IMG/VR virus record: IMGVR_UViG_3300034073_001020
Location: 1-34,334 of that record
Direction: 5' to 3' (one strand)
Length of the DNA stretch: 34,334 nucleotides
Source: a virus
Shown: one piece after another, positions 21,684 through 27,903 of the stretch
Numbering within the stretch: position 1 is the stretch's first letter
Layout: each line of letters begins with the position of its first letter
Program-made: the position numbers and the translations under genes
Notes under the pieces: model-generated
The model's input: only the letters and a program-made list of their open reading frames with translations
Database searches by the model: none
What the model was told of the DNA's origin: nothing

Positions 21684-22531
21684 TCCTCACACTCATGGAC
21701 AAGCGCACCGGGGAGGTCACCTTCGACGGGGAGCGTGCGCGGCGCGGCCTGCCGTGTCCGATCTGCGAACACCTGCACCGGAACCCGTCATGGTGCTTGA
21801 TCGACCGGGCGCGTGGGCTGGTCATCTGCCCACGGGTGGCATCGAAGCGCAAGTGCGGAGATGCCGGATGGCTGCACCGCATCGACGGCGCGACGATTGA
21901 CCTGCCCGTGGCACCGCTGACGCGAAAGCCACCAGCGGAGGTGACGGACTTCGCTGACCGATGGCGGCGAGCGCAGCAGCGAGTGACCGATGACAGCGTG
22001 CGCCAGTTGGCCGAGCGGCTGGCGTTGCCGGATGCGTATGTGCGTACCGTCCCGTGCGGCGTGGACGGGGCAGCATGGGCCTTCCCCATGCAGCAGGACG
22101 GGGCTGTCGTTGGCCTCAAGTTGCGGACGCAGGACGGCCTCAAGATCTGCGCCAAGGGCAGCAGGCTCGGGCTGATCGTACCGCCATCGTTCAAGCCCGA
22201 TGCAGCGGAGGTATGGCTGACCGAAGGCGAGAGCGACCTGATGGCAGCACTAGGCGCATGGGGAGTGAACGCCGTTGCCAGACCGGGATGCACGGCCTGC
22301 ACGACCGAGGTGGCTCGCCTGTCACGGGGAAAGCACCTCGTCATCCTTGCCGACAACGATGGCCCGGGCAAGGCTGGGGCGGCACGGTTGGCGGCGGACT
22401 GCTTGGCAGGCGGGTGCGTCAAGACGGCTACGGTGCTTGCCCCGCCTGCCAAGGATGTCCGAGATTGGGTGAAACGAGGGGCGACAGCAGCCGATGTCCG
22501 ATGGAGATTGAAGTCACGGCGCGGCTGGTAG
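21680..22531 (+). CDS. Toprim-domain primase-like protein
   Basis: This 283-residue protein has an N-terminal zinc-binding segment (LPCPICEHLHRNPSWC, Cys26/Cys29/Cys39, then Cys50 and Cys59) and a Toprim domain. In the Toprim domain VWLTEGESDLMAAL gives Glu182, VILADNDGPGKAGA gives Asp225 and Asp227, and KDVRDWVKRG follows. This fits a small primase lacking a fused helicase; it may work with the SF2 helicase encoded upstream. The start at 21680 overlaps the previous stop. The last codons contain the promoter of the following unit. Confidence 0.85.
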   Translation: MILTLMDKRTGEVTFDGERARRGLPCPICEHLHRNPSWCLIDRARGLVICPRVASKRKCGDAGWLHRIDGATIDLPVAPLTRKPPAEVTDFADRWRRAQQRVTDDSVRQLAERLALPDAYVRTVPCGVDGAAWAFPMQQDGAVVGLKLRTQDGLKICAKGSRLGLIVPPSFKPDAAEVWLTEGESDLMAALGAWGVNAVARPGCTACTTEVARLSRGKHLVILADNDGPGKAGAARLAADCLAGGCVKTATVLAPPAKDVRDWVKRGATAADVRWRLKSRRGW

Positions 22532-22534
22532 GCT
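22508..22534 (+). promoter_or_regulatory. Possible promoter (TAGGCT) for the small RNA
   Basis: TTGAAG (22508-22513), 15 bases, TAGGCT (22529-22534). The spacing is shorter than the 17 bases of the other two-box copies. No useful start codon follows at six bases; GTG 22539 opens only four codons. A strong terminator lies about 60-95 bases downstream. Confidence 0.45.
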
Positions 22535-22540
22535 GACGGT

Positions 22541-22631
22541 GCGTGGGATCTGACGCCTCGCCCTCCGTGTTGGAGCAAGCGGGTGCCCATGACAGGCGTA
22601 GGGCGGCTGATGGCCGCTCTGCGCCTTTTTT
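22541..22631 (+). ncRNA. Candidate phage small RNA (about 90 nt)
   Basis: Between the TAGGCT box (22529-22534) and the intrinsic terminator (22595-22631) is a stretch with no convincing coding frame. Transcription from the box would give a terminated RNA of about 90 nt. One 35-codon GTG frame (22543) runs through the terminator stem and is unlikely to be real. The promoter -35 is weak, so this remains a hypothesis. Confidence 0.4.
22595..22631 (+). terminator. Strong intrinsic terminator
   Basis: A 13-bp stem (GGCGTAGGGCGGC at 22595-22607 with GCCGCTCTGCGCC at 22613-22625, two G-T pairs), loop TGATG and six T (22626-22631), then TCGTTTT-like sequence. This is the best terminator in the window and separates the primase operon from the next unit. 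Confidence 0.9.
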
Positions 22632-22642
22632 CGTTTTCAGAC

Positions 22643-22648
22643 TAGGCT
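22643..22648 (+). promoter_or_regulatory. TAGGCT -10 before a leaderless GTG
   Basis: TAGGCT at 22643-22648 is followed by exactly six bases and GTG 22655, the same spacing as the copies before 1758, 8127 and 23975. The -35 position (22620-22625) falls in the terminator stem (TGCGCC) and is poor, so promoter strength is uncertain. Confidence 0.5.
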
Positions 22649-22654
22649 GACGGC

Positions 22655-22867
22655 GTGCAGGAGCAAGGCGACTGCGACGAGTGCCAGCAGAAGCGGCGTG
22701 CGTGCGAGGAGCGTGCGCGGCGGTGGATTGCAACGCTCGCATGGCTTGATGACCAGATCGGACTCACGATCAACTACCTTGACTATCACCGTGCTCGCAG
22801 CGAGCGGCGTGCGTACATCGAAACGCTCCGCAAGCGGCTGGTCAAGATCAGGGAGGAGATGCCATGA
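22655..22867 (+). CDS. Unknown small protein, leaderless
   Basis: This 70-residue protein starts at GTG 22655, six bases after TAGGCT, with no SD. It contains CDECQQKRRAC, a short Cys pair, and a long helix (ERRAYIETLRKRLVKIREE). It overlaps the RusA gene by ATGA. The Cys spacing (CxxC then C) may bind metal. Function unknown. Confidence 0.6.
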   Translation: MQEQGDCDECQQKRRACEERARRWIATLAWLDDQIGLTINYLDYHRARSERRAYIETLRKRLVKIREEMP

Positions 22868-23286
22868 AGCATTCGCTGGTCGTGTTCGGCAAGCCAGTCG
22901 CGCAGCCGCGTCATCGCGTGTCATGTCGCGGTGGGTTCGCGAAGGTGTATCTGCCAAGCGATCACCCAGTCCACGACTACAAGCGTCGCGTGGCCGCAGT
23001 CGCCGCCACGCATCCGATCAGCCGCATTGAGGGGCCGATCCGGCTTGACTTGCTGTTTGCGTTCGCGCAGCCCAAAGGACGCAAGCGGCAGTTCAAGATC
23101 AGCAAGCCAGACCTCGACAATCTGGAGAAAGCCGTCATGGACGCGCTCACCGACGCTGGCGTGTGGTGCGACGATGCACAGGTTGTGGAGAAGCACAGCA
23201 CGAAGGTCTATGCTGCCACGGACGCGACGAGCATATTCATCACGCCGCTTGGGTTCGCGGTGGATGACCGTCTAGCGGACATCTGA
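22864..23286 (+). CDS. rusA: RusA-type Holliday junction resolvase
   Basis: This 140-residue protein has the RusA signature KPDLDNLEKAVMDAL with Asp83, Asp85 and Asp93, followed by WCDDAQVVEKHSTK with Asp103, Asp104 and Lys110. The N-terminal half begins with FGKPVAQPRHRV, as in the family. It cuts four-way DNA junctions produced by recombination and replication. It overlaps both neighbours (ATGA upstream, TGATG downstream). Confidence 0.88.
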   Translation: MKHSLVVFGKPVAQPRHRVSCRGGFAKVYLPSDHPVHDYKRRVAAVAATHPISRIEGPIRLDLLFAFAQPKGRKRQFKISKPDLDNLEKAVMDALTDAGVWCDDAQVVEKHSTKVYAATDATSIFITPLGFAVDDRLADI

Positions 23287-23948
23287 TGCCGTGGAAGCCG
23301 CCAAGCGTTGGCAAGGGTCGCAGCCCGTATGACGAGCGGTGGAAGCGCATCCGAGCGCAGACGCTGCAAGCCGAGCCGCTATGCAGGCTGTGTCTCGCAG
23401 CAGGGCGCACGGTAGCAGCAACGATTGTTGACCACATCGTGCCGCTAGCAGACGGCGGAACGCACGCGACTGCCAATCTCCAGCCGCTATGCAAGCGGTG
23501 CCACGATGCGGTCAAGACACCCGCTGATCTTGCTGCTCGGGAACGAGCCGCATCGGTTGGGCTGACCGTGATTGCCGTGGCATTCGGCGTTCGTCTTGCT
23601 GGAGTAGGCGTGATGGATCAGCGCGTCTTCCGGCAGGTGTTGGCAACCGGGTGCGGCTGGCAGACGGCGCATCTACTTTCGTTGGCTGCATTGGATGGCA
23701 TCATTGCGTCTGCTCAACGCGGCGATCTGCCGCGCTTGACCGGGACCATTGTGACCGATGATGCCGTATGGGCAAAGGGAGCAGCAAGTCGGTTGGGCGT
23801 GGAGGTCACCATTCAGCCGATGAACGATGAAAGCCCATCCGGGCCGCGCGGGAGCGAGGCAGCATGGTTGAGAGAGAGATATGGCAGCGAGCGGGACGCT
23901 CGTTCCGTAGCCGCTCATGGATCGCAAGCCGAACGAGCCTTGTCGTAG
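23286..23948 (+). CDS. HNH endonuclease with C-terminal extension
   Basis: This 220-residue protein has an HNH nuclease in the first 85 residues: CRLCLAAGR, VDHIVPLADGG with the catalytic His pair, and LQPLCKRCHDAV. The second CxxC completes a zinc site. The rest (about 90-220) is unrelated to the usual HNH family and may be a kinase-like or unknown domain; no frameshift was resolved. HNH proteins near terminase act in DNA packaging or end formation in many phages. The next promoter overlaps the stop. Confidence 0.7.
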   Translation: MPWKPPSVGKGRSPYDERWKRIRAQTLQAEPLCRLCLAAGRTVAATIVDHIVPLADGGTHATANLQPLCKRCHDAVKTPADLAARERAASVGLTVIAVAFGVRLAGVGVMDQRVFRQVLATGCGWQTAHLLSLAALDGIIASAQRGDLPRLTGTIVTDDAVWAKGAASRLGVEVTIQPMNDESPSGPRGSEAAWLRERYGSERDARSVAAHGSQAERALS

Positions 23949-23968
23949 ATCTGCTTCCTCGGTAGGCT
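23940..23968 (+). promoter_or_regulatory. Promoter with TAGGCT -10 (leaderless start)
   Basis: TTGTCG (23940-23945), 17 bases, TAGGCT (23963-23968), six bases, ATG 23975. The -35 overlaps the end of the HNH gene. It has the same geometry as the promoters at 1723 and 8092. Confidence 0.65.
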
Positions 23969-23974
23969 TCGGCC

Positions 23975-24520
23975 ATGAAGACCGATGCTGCGCTGAAGAT
24001 GGTTGAGATCAAGATCGAAGACCTGATCGCCGATCCGCAGAATGTGCGAAGGCACGATGAGAAGAACATCGCCGCAATCAAGGGATCGCTGGCTCGATTC
24101 GGACAGCAGAAGCCAATCGTCATCAACGCGGACGGAGTGGTCATCGCCGGAAACGGAACGCTGGCTGCAGCGCGTGATCTTGGTTGGCAGACGATCAAGG
24201 CGGTGCGTTCGGCGCTGGTTGGCGACGAAGCGACTGCGTACTCAATCGCGGACAATCGCACGGGCGAACTCGCGGCATGGGATCAGGAGGCGCTACAGGC
24301 GCAACTGCAGGCTCTGCATGAGGTCGATGCGTCCATGCTTGACGCGATGGGATTCACCGCTGCTGATCTCGCGATGGGTGGCGAAGCAGCGGATCGTGAG
24401 GTCGATCTTCCGGAACTCACCTTCCGAGTGATCGTCGTGTGCAAGACCGAACAGGATCAGGCGGCGCTCTTTGAGCGACTGCGAACGGAGGGATACGAGT
24501 GCCAACTCTTGATGTCGTAG
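23975..24520 (+). CDS. ParB-like protein linked to modification cassette
   Basis: This 181-residue protein has a ParB-type N-terminal domain: VEIKIEDLIADPQNVRRHDEKN, then KPIVINADGVVIAGNGT and LAAARDLGWQ, ending with DNRTGELAAW. The usual GxxR step is replaced by GNGTLAAAR. A C-terminal strand-helix segment (TFRVIVVCKTEQDQAALFERL) resembles the extra domain of ParB-like proteins next to phage DNA-modification genes. It starts at a leaderless promoter and overlaps the ABC/GNAT gene by 22 bases, so the two are coupled. Confidence 0.75.
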   Translation: MKTDAALKMVEIKIEDLIADPQNVRRHDEKNIAAIKGSLARFGQQKPIVINADGVVIAGNGTLAAARDLGWQTIKAVRSALVGDEATAYSIADNRTGELAAWDQEALQAQLQALHEVDASMLDAMGFTAADLAMGGEAADREVDLPELTFRVIVVCKTEQDQAALFERLRTEGYECQLLMS

Positions 24521-25635
24521 TGGAATCGAATAGCAAGATCAGCACGCGCGCCATGCAGGTGTGCGGGATGTTCGATTGCCCACCGCAGGAAACGCAGACG
24601 CTGCGGTGGAAGGCCAATCTGCCGCTGGATGAGAAGCCGTGGAGTGTCGGGCTGATCGTCGGGCCATCAGGCAGCGGCAAGTCAACCTGCGCGAAGGCGC
24701 TGTGGCCAAGGCAGATGGAGGAGCGAATCGAATGGAAGGCGGATTCGGTGATTGATGACTTCCCGGAAACGGTGAGCATCGGCGAGATCACTGCCGCGCT
24801 TTCGTCGGTTGGGTTCAACACCGTCCCGGCGTGGCTGCGCCCGTTTCATGTGCTGTCGAACGGCGAGAAGTTCCGAGCCGAGATGGCGCGCCGATTGGTT
24901 GAAGGTTCCGATGTCATCGTCGTGGACGAGTTCACCAGCGTCGTGGATCGGCAGGTGGCACAGATCGCCTCGCACGCGGTTCAGAAGGCGGTGCGCAAGG
25001 CCGGGAAACAGTTCGTGGCGGTGTCGTGCCATTCCGACATCATTGATTGGCTGCAGCCGGATTGGATCTTCGACCCAGCAGAGCGCAAGTTCGCATGGAG
25101 GTCGGTTCAACGGCGACCTAGCATCCATCTTGAGGTGGCGCGAGTGCCCTACGAGGCGTGGAGCCTCTTCGCACCGTTTCACTATCTGACGGCCGACCTT
25201 CACAACGCTGCTCGCTGCTTCGGTCTGTGGGCCAACGGCAATCTCGCTGCGTTCGCTGGCGTGCTGCATCGTCCGCATCCGCGAGCGAGCATCAAGGGCG
25301 TGAGCCGCGCCGTCACCTTGCCCGATTGGCAGGGACTTGGGCTGGTCTTCCATCTGTTGGAGACGCTTGGAGCCGCCTACGCAGGCGTGGGCTTCCCGCT
25401 GCATACCTACCCGGCCCATCCGGCGTTCATCCGAGCCTTCCGAGCAGACAAGTGGCAACTGCGGAAGCAGCCGGGCACCTTTGCCGTGACCAGCATGGCA
25501 AGAGCGGCACGCGGCAAGGCACCACACCCGCTGGCTAGAGGCGAGTGGCAGGGGCAGCGTCCGTGCGCGGTGTTCCGCTACCGAGGCCCGGCAATGGAGG
25601 CGGCAGCGGCGCAGCGGCTCATCGAAACCCGATGA
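24499..25635 (+). CDS. ABC-type ATPase fused to GNAT acyltransferase
   Basis: This 378-residue protein starts at GTG 24499 with GGAGG eight bases upstream. The N-terminal ABC-ATPase has Walker A GPSGSGKST (55-63), signature LSNGEKFRAEMAR (119-131), Walker B DVIVVDEFTSVVD (138-150), and an H-loop VAVSCHSD. From about 209 the sequence shifts to a GNAT-like acyltransferase fold with LPDWQGLGLVFHLLE (274-288). Mom-like GNAT enzymes modify adenine in phage DNA; whether this fusion does so is unknown. Its ParB-like partner supports a DNA role. Confidence 0.7.
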   Translation: MPTLDVVVESNSKISTRAMQVCGMFDCPPQETQTLRWKANLPLDEKPWSVGLIVGPSGSGKSTCAKALWPRQMEERIEWKADSVIDDFPETVSIGEITAALSSVGFNTVPAWLRPFHVLSNGEKFRAEMARRLVEGSDVIVVDEFTSVVDRQVAQIASHAVQKAVRKAGKQFVAVSCHSDIIDWLQPDWIFDPAERKFAWRSVQRRPSIHLEVARVPYEAWSLFAPFHYLTADLHNAARCFGLWANGNLAAFAGVLHRPHPRASIKGVSRAVTLPDWQGLGLVFHLLETLGAAYAGVGFPLHTYPAHPAFIRAFRADKWQLRKQPGTFAVTSMARAARGKAPHPLARGEWQGQRPCAVFRYRGPAMEAAAAQRLIETR

Positions 25636-25664
25636 CGGCAGCGGCCAAGCAAGGGGGATAGGGG

Positions 25665-25679
25665 TGTCAAACTTTGACA
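25665..25679. promoter_or_regulatory. Palindromic operator site 3
   Basis: TGTCAAACTTTGACA, a perfect 15-bp palindrome around a central C. It is the same motif as the pair at 15664-15700. It lies 30 bases after the ABC/GNAT gene and 145 bases before the terminase gene, so the HTH protein could couple both ends of the early block. Confidence 0.7.
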
Positions 25680-25751
25680 GATTGGGTTCAAGACCGCGCG
25701 ACGACCCTTCGCGCACGCGCTCACGGGTTAGGGGAACGCGGGAAACCGTGC

Positions 25752-25757
25752 TAGGCT
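25752..25757 (+). promoter_or_regulatory. TAGGCT -10 before terminase (weak -35)
   Basis: TAGGCT at 25752-25757, with only TAGGGG at the 17-base -35 position. No start codon follows at six bases, so this would give a short leader of about 60 bases to ATG 25824. Weaker evidence than the other TAGGCT sites. Confidence 0.35.
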
Positions 25758-25823
25758 GCGCGGGAAGGCCCCTAGATTGACCCCAGTGCCGTCCGTGGCT
25801 CCAAGACGATCAGAAGTACCCCC

Positions 25824-26303
25824 ATGCCCGGCCCCCCGCCTAAACCGACCGCCGCTCTACGCCTCGCCGGATCGTGGCGGGCTGGAACCCGTAAGGCCGA
25901 ACCCACTCTGCCGTTGCGGGTTCCATCGCCGCCGCCATGGCTACCCGCCACCGCGATGGACACTTGGAACGAACTGATTGCTGCCGTTGGCCCGATGCGG
26001 GTTCTGACCGATGCTGATGCCATCGCTCTCGGACAACTCGCCTCGTACCTGACGCGATGGAAGCACGCCACGGCGCAACTGGATCGCCTCGGGGATGTTC
26101 TTCCCATCAAGGACGCGGCTGGTGCCGTCATCGGTTTCAAGCGGTCGCCGTATGTGGCGATGCAGTTGGAGTACGGCTTGATGATTCGGCGCATGATGCA
26201 GGAGTTCGGCCTGACCCCGAGTGCCCGGTCACGCCTCACGCAGGAACATGACACGAAGCAAGTCGAAGCCATCTTCAGCCGGAAAGCCACGCTCCTCAAG
26301 TAA
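25824..26303 (+). CDS. Terminase small subunit, P27-like
   Basis: This 159-residue protein starts MPGPPPKPTAALRLAGSWR, the pattern of P27-family small terminase subunits (GRPPKPTALK). A helical domain follows with LTDADAIALGQLASYLTRW and a C-terminal segment LTPSARSRL, typical of the family's ending. It recognises phage DNA and loads the large subunit. It is overlapped by the large subunit gene by 56 bases. Confidence 0.8.
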   Translation: MPGPPPKPTAALRLAGSWRAGTRKAEPTLPLRVPSPPPWLPATAMDTWNELIAAVGPMRVLTDADAIALGQLASYLTRWKHATAQLDRLGDVLPIKDAAGAVIGFKRSPYVAMQLEYGLMIRRMMQEFGLTPSARSRLTQEHDTKQVEAIFSRKATLLK

Positions 26304-27903
26304 GTGGGCAGCGGAAGCCTTCAACAGCCTGCCGCGCTATGACGCAATCAAGACGCGCGGGGACTGTGTGTGGAACGCCGATGCCGCCAAGCACGCGGTG
26401 CAGTTCATCGAAGGGCTGTGCCGCTACACCGAAGGCGAGTGGGCTGGGCAGCCGTTCAAGTTGCTACCGTGGCAGCGTGCGCTGGTTGCCAACCTTTACG
26501 GGTGGCTGCGCCCGGACGGGACGCGCCGCTACAGGCAGGCGCACATCCTCATCCCGCGCAAGGCAGGAAAGACAGAGTTGGCCGCTGCTCTCGCGCTGTA
26601 TCACCTGCTGGCTGACGATGAACCCACGCCCGAGGTGGTCGGCATTGCGCGTGACCGTAAGCAGGCCAAACTGTGTCTCGGTCGCGCCTCGCGTATGGCA
26701 GAGGCCGAGCCTCTGCTCCGCCAGCGCACCGAAACCTACCAGCATCGGCTGGTGGCTCCGCAGTCCTACGGCGCGTACAAGGTGCTATCTGCAGACGCGC
26801 CAAGCGCACACGGCTTGAATGTGAGCGCGTGCATCGCGGACGAGATCCACGCGATGGAGAACCGCCGAGACCTGTGGGAAGCCGTGATGACCTCAATGGG
26901 CGCACGCAGGCAGCCGCTGATGGTGAGCATCACGACCGCAGGCGTGCTGCGCGAGTCGCTTGAGCATGACCTGTTCCAGTACGCGCTTCGCGTGTGTGAG
27001 GGCACGGTGGACAACCCGGCATTCCTGCCATGCCTTCACTTCGCGGAGGCAGATGCGCCGTGGGATGACCCGGCGACATGGAAGAAGGCGAACCCGTCGC
27101 TGGGCCATACCACGCGCATTGAGTGGTACCGCGAGGAGGCGAAGCGAGCGCACGACCAGCCGTCATACGAGACGCCTTTCCGCACCTACTACCTGTGTCA
27201 GCACATCACAGCGGCAGACCGCTGGATCAGGATGAGCGACTGGGATGCGTGCAAGCAGGAGATCGACACGAACCGCTTGCGCGGGTTGCCTTGCTACCTC
27301 GGCATCGACCTCGCGCAGACGACTGACCTGTCAAGCATCGCCGCCGTCTGGGTGGACGAGGACCGCCTGATCGTTCGCAACTGGAACTACGCGCCTGAAG
27401 TCGGTGCTGCCAATCGGACAAGACGAGACGGCGTGCCGTATGTAGAGTGGTCGCGGCGAGGCTGGCTCACGCTCACCGAGGGCGATACGACCGACTACGC
27501 CTACATCACCAAGCAGGTGGAGACACTTGCACGCGAGCACCGTGTCCGACTCATCGCCTACGACCCCTACAACGCGCAGAACCTTGCCAACGACCTTGAG
27601 GGCAAGGGTCTCAATGTGGTTCGCGTTCCGCAGTCGTTCCTCAACCTTGCCACGCCTACGCAGATGTGGGAGCGAGCGGTGCTGGCTCGCAAGTTGTCGC
27701 ACGATGGCAACCCGGTGCTGGCGTGGGCCATGTCGAACTGCGTGGTGGATCGCGATGCCAACGGCAACCCACGGCCAAGCAAGAAGCGCAGCGTGGAGCG
27801 CATCGACCCCGTGGTGGCTTCCATCATTGCGATTGCCGCAAGCCTGCACGATGAGCACCAGCGCAGCAGCGTCTACAACGAGAGAGGACTCATATGGCTC
27901 TGA
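26248..27903 (+). CDS. Terminase large subunit
   Basis: This 551-residue packaging motor has Walker A PRKAGKT (103-109), Walker B ACIADEIH with Asp198-Glu199, and coupling motif SITTAG (228-232). The nuclease domain has GIDLAQTTDL with Asp354, LIAYDPYN with Asp439, and RIDPVVAS with Asp520. It drives ATP-powered DNA packaging and cuts concatemers. ATG 26248 has AGGAA close upstream; GTG 26221 is a possible alternative. It fits the Terminase_1/HK97-type family. It overlaps the portal start by ten bases. Confidence 0.93.
   Translation: MTRSKSKPSSAGKPRSSSKWAAEAFNSLPRYDAIKTRGDCVWNADAAKHAVQFIEGLCRYTEGEWAGQPFKLLPWQRALVANLYGWLRPDGTRRYRQAHILIPRKAGKTELAAALALYHLLADDEPTPEVVGIARDRKQAKLCLGRASRMAEAEPLLRQRTETYQHRLVAPQSYGAYKVLSADAPSAHGLNVSACIADEIHAMENRRDLWEAVMTSMGARRQPLMVSITTAGVLRESLEHDLFQYALRVCEGTVDNPAFLPCLHFAEADAPWDDPATWKKANPSLGHTTRIEWYREEAKRAHDQPSYETPFRTYYLCQHITAADRWIRMSDWDACKQEIDTNRLRGLPCYLGIDLAQTTDLSSIAAVWVDEDRLIVRNWNYAPEVGAANRTRRDGVPYVEWSRRGWLTLTEGDTTDYAYITKQVETLAREHRVRLIAYDPYNAQNLANDLEGKGLNVVRVPQSFLNLATPTQMWERAVLARKLSHDGNPVLAWAMSNCVVDRDANGNPRPSKKRSVERIDPVVASIIAIAASLHDEHQRSSVYNERGLIWL

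Larger units (their letters stand above)
25636..25823 (+). other. Intergenic region upstream of terminase (operator, possible cos/pac)
   Basis: There are 188 bases without a convincing gene. It holds the 15-bp palindrome at 25665-25679, a TAGGCT at 25752-25757 and a pairing of CTAGG (25751-25755) with CCTAG (25771-25775). Location just upstream of the small terminase gene is the usual place for cos or pac sites. Sequence alone cannot show which. A G-run (25652-25664) is also unusual. Confidence 0.4.

Noticed and set aside
22543-22650. 35-codon GTG frame across the strong terminator
   Set aside because: It translates the terminator stem and T-run, has no SD, and would overlap the next promoter.
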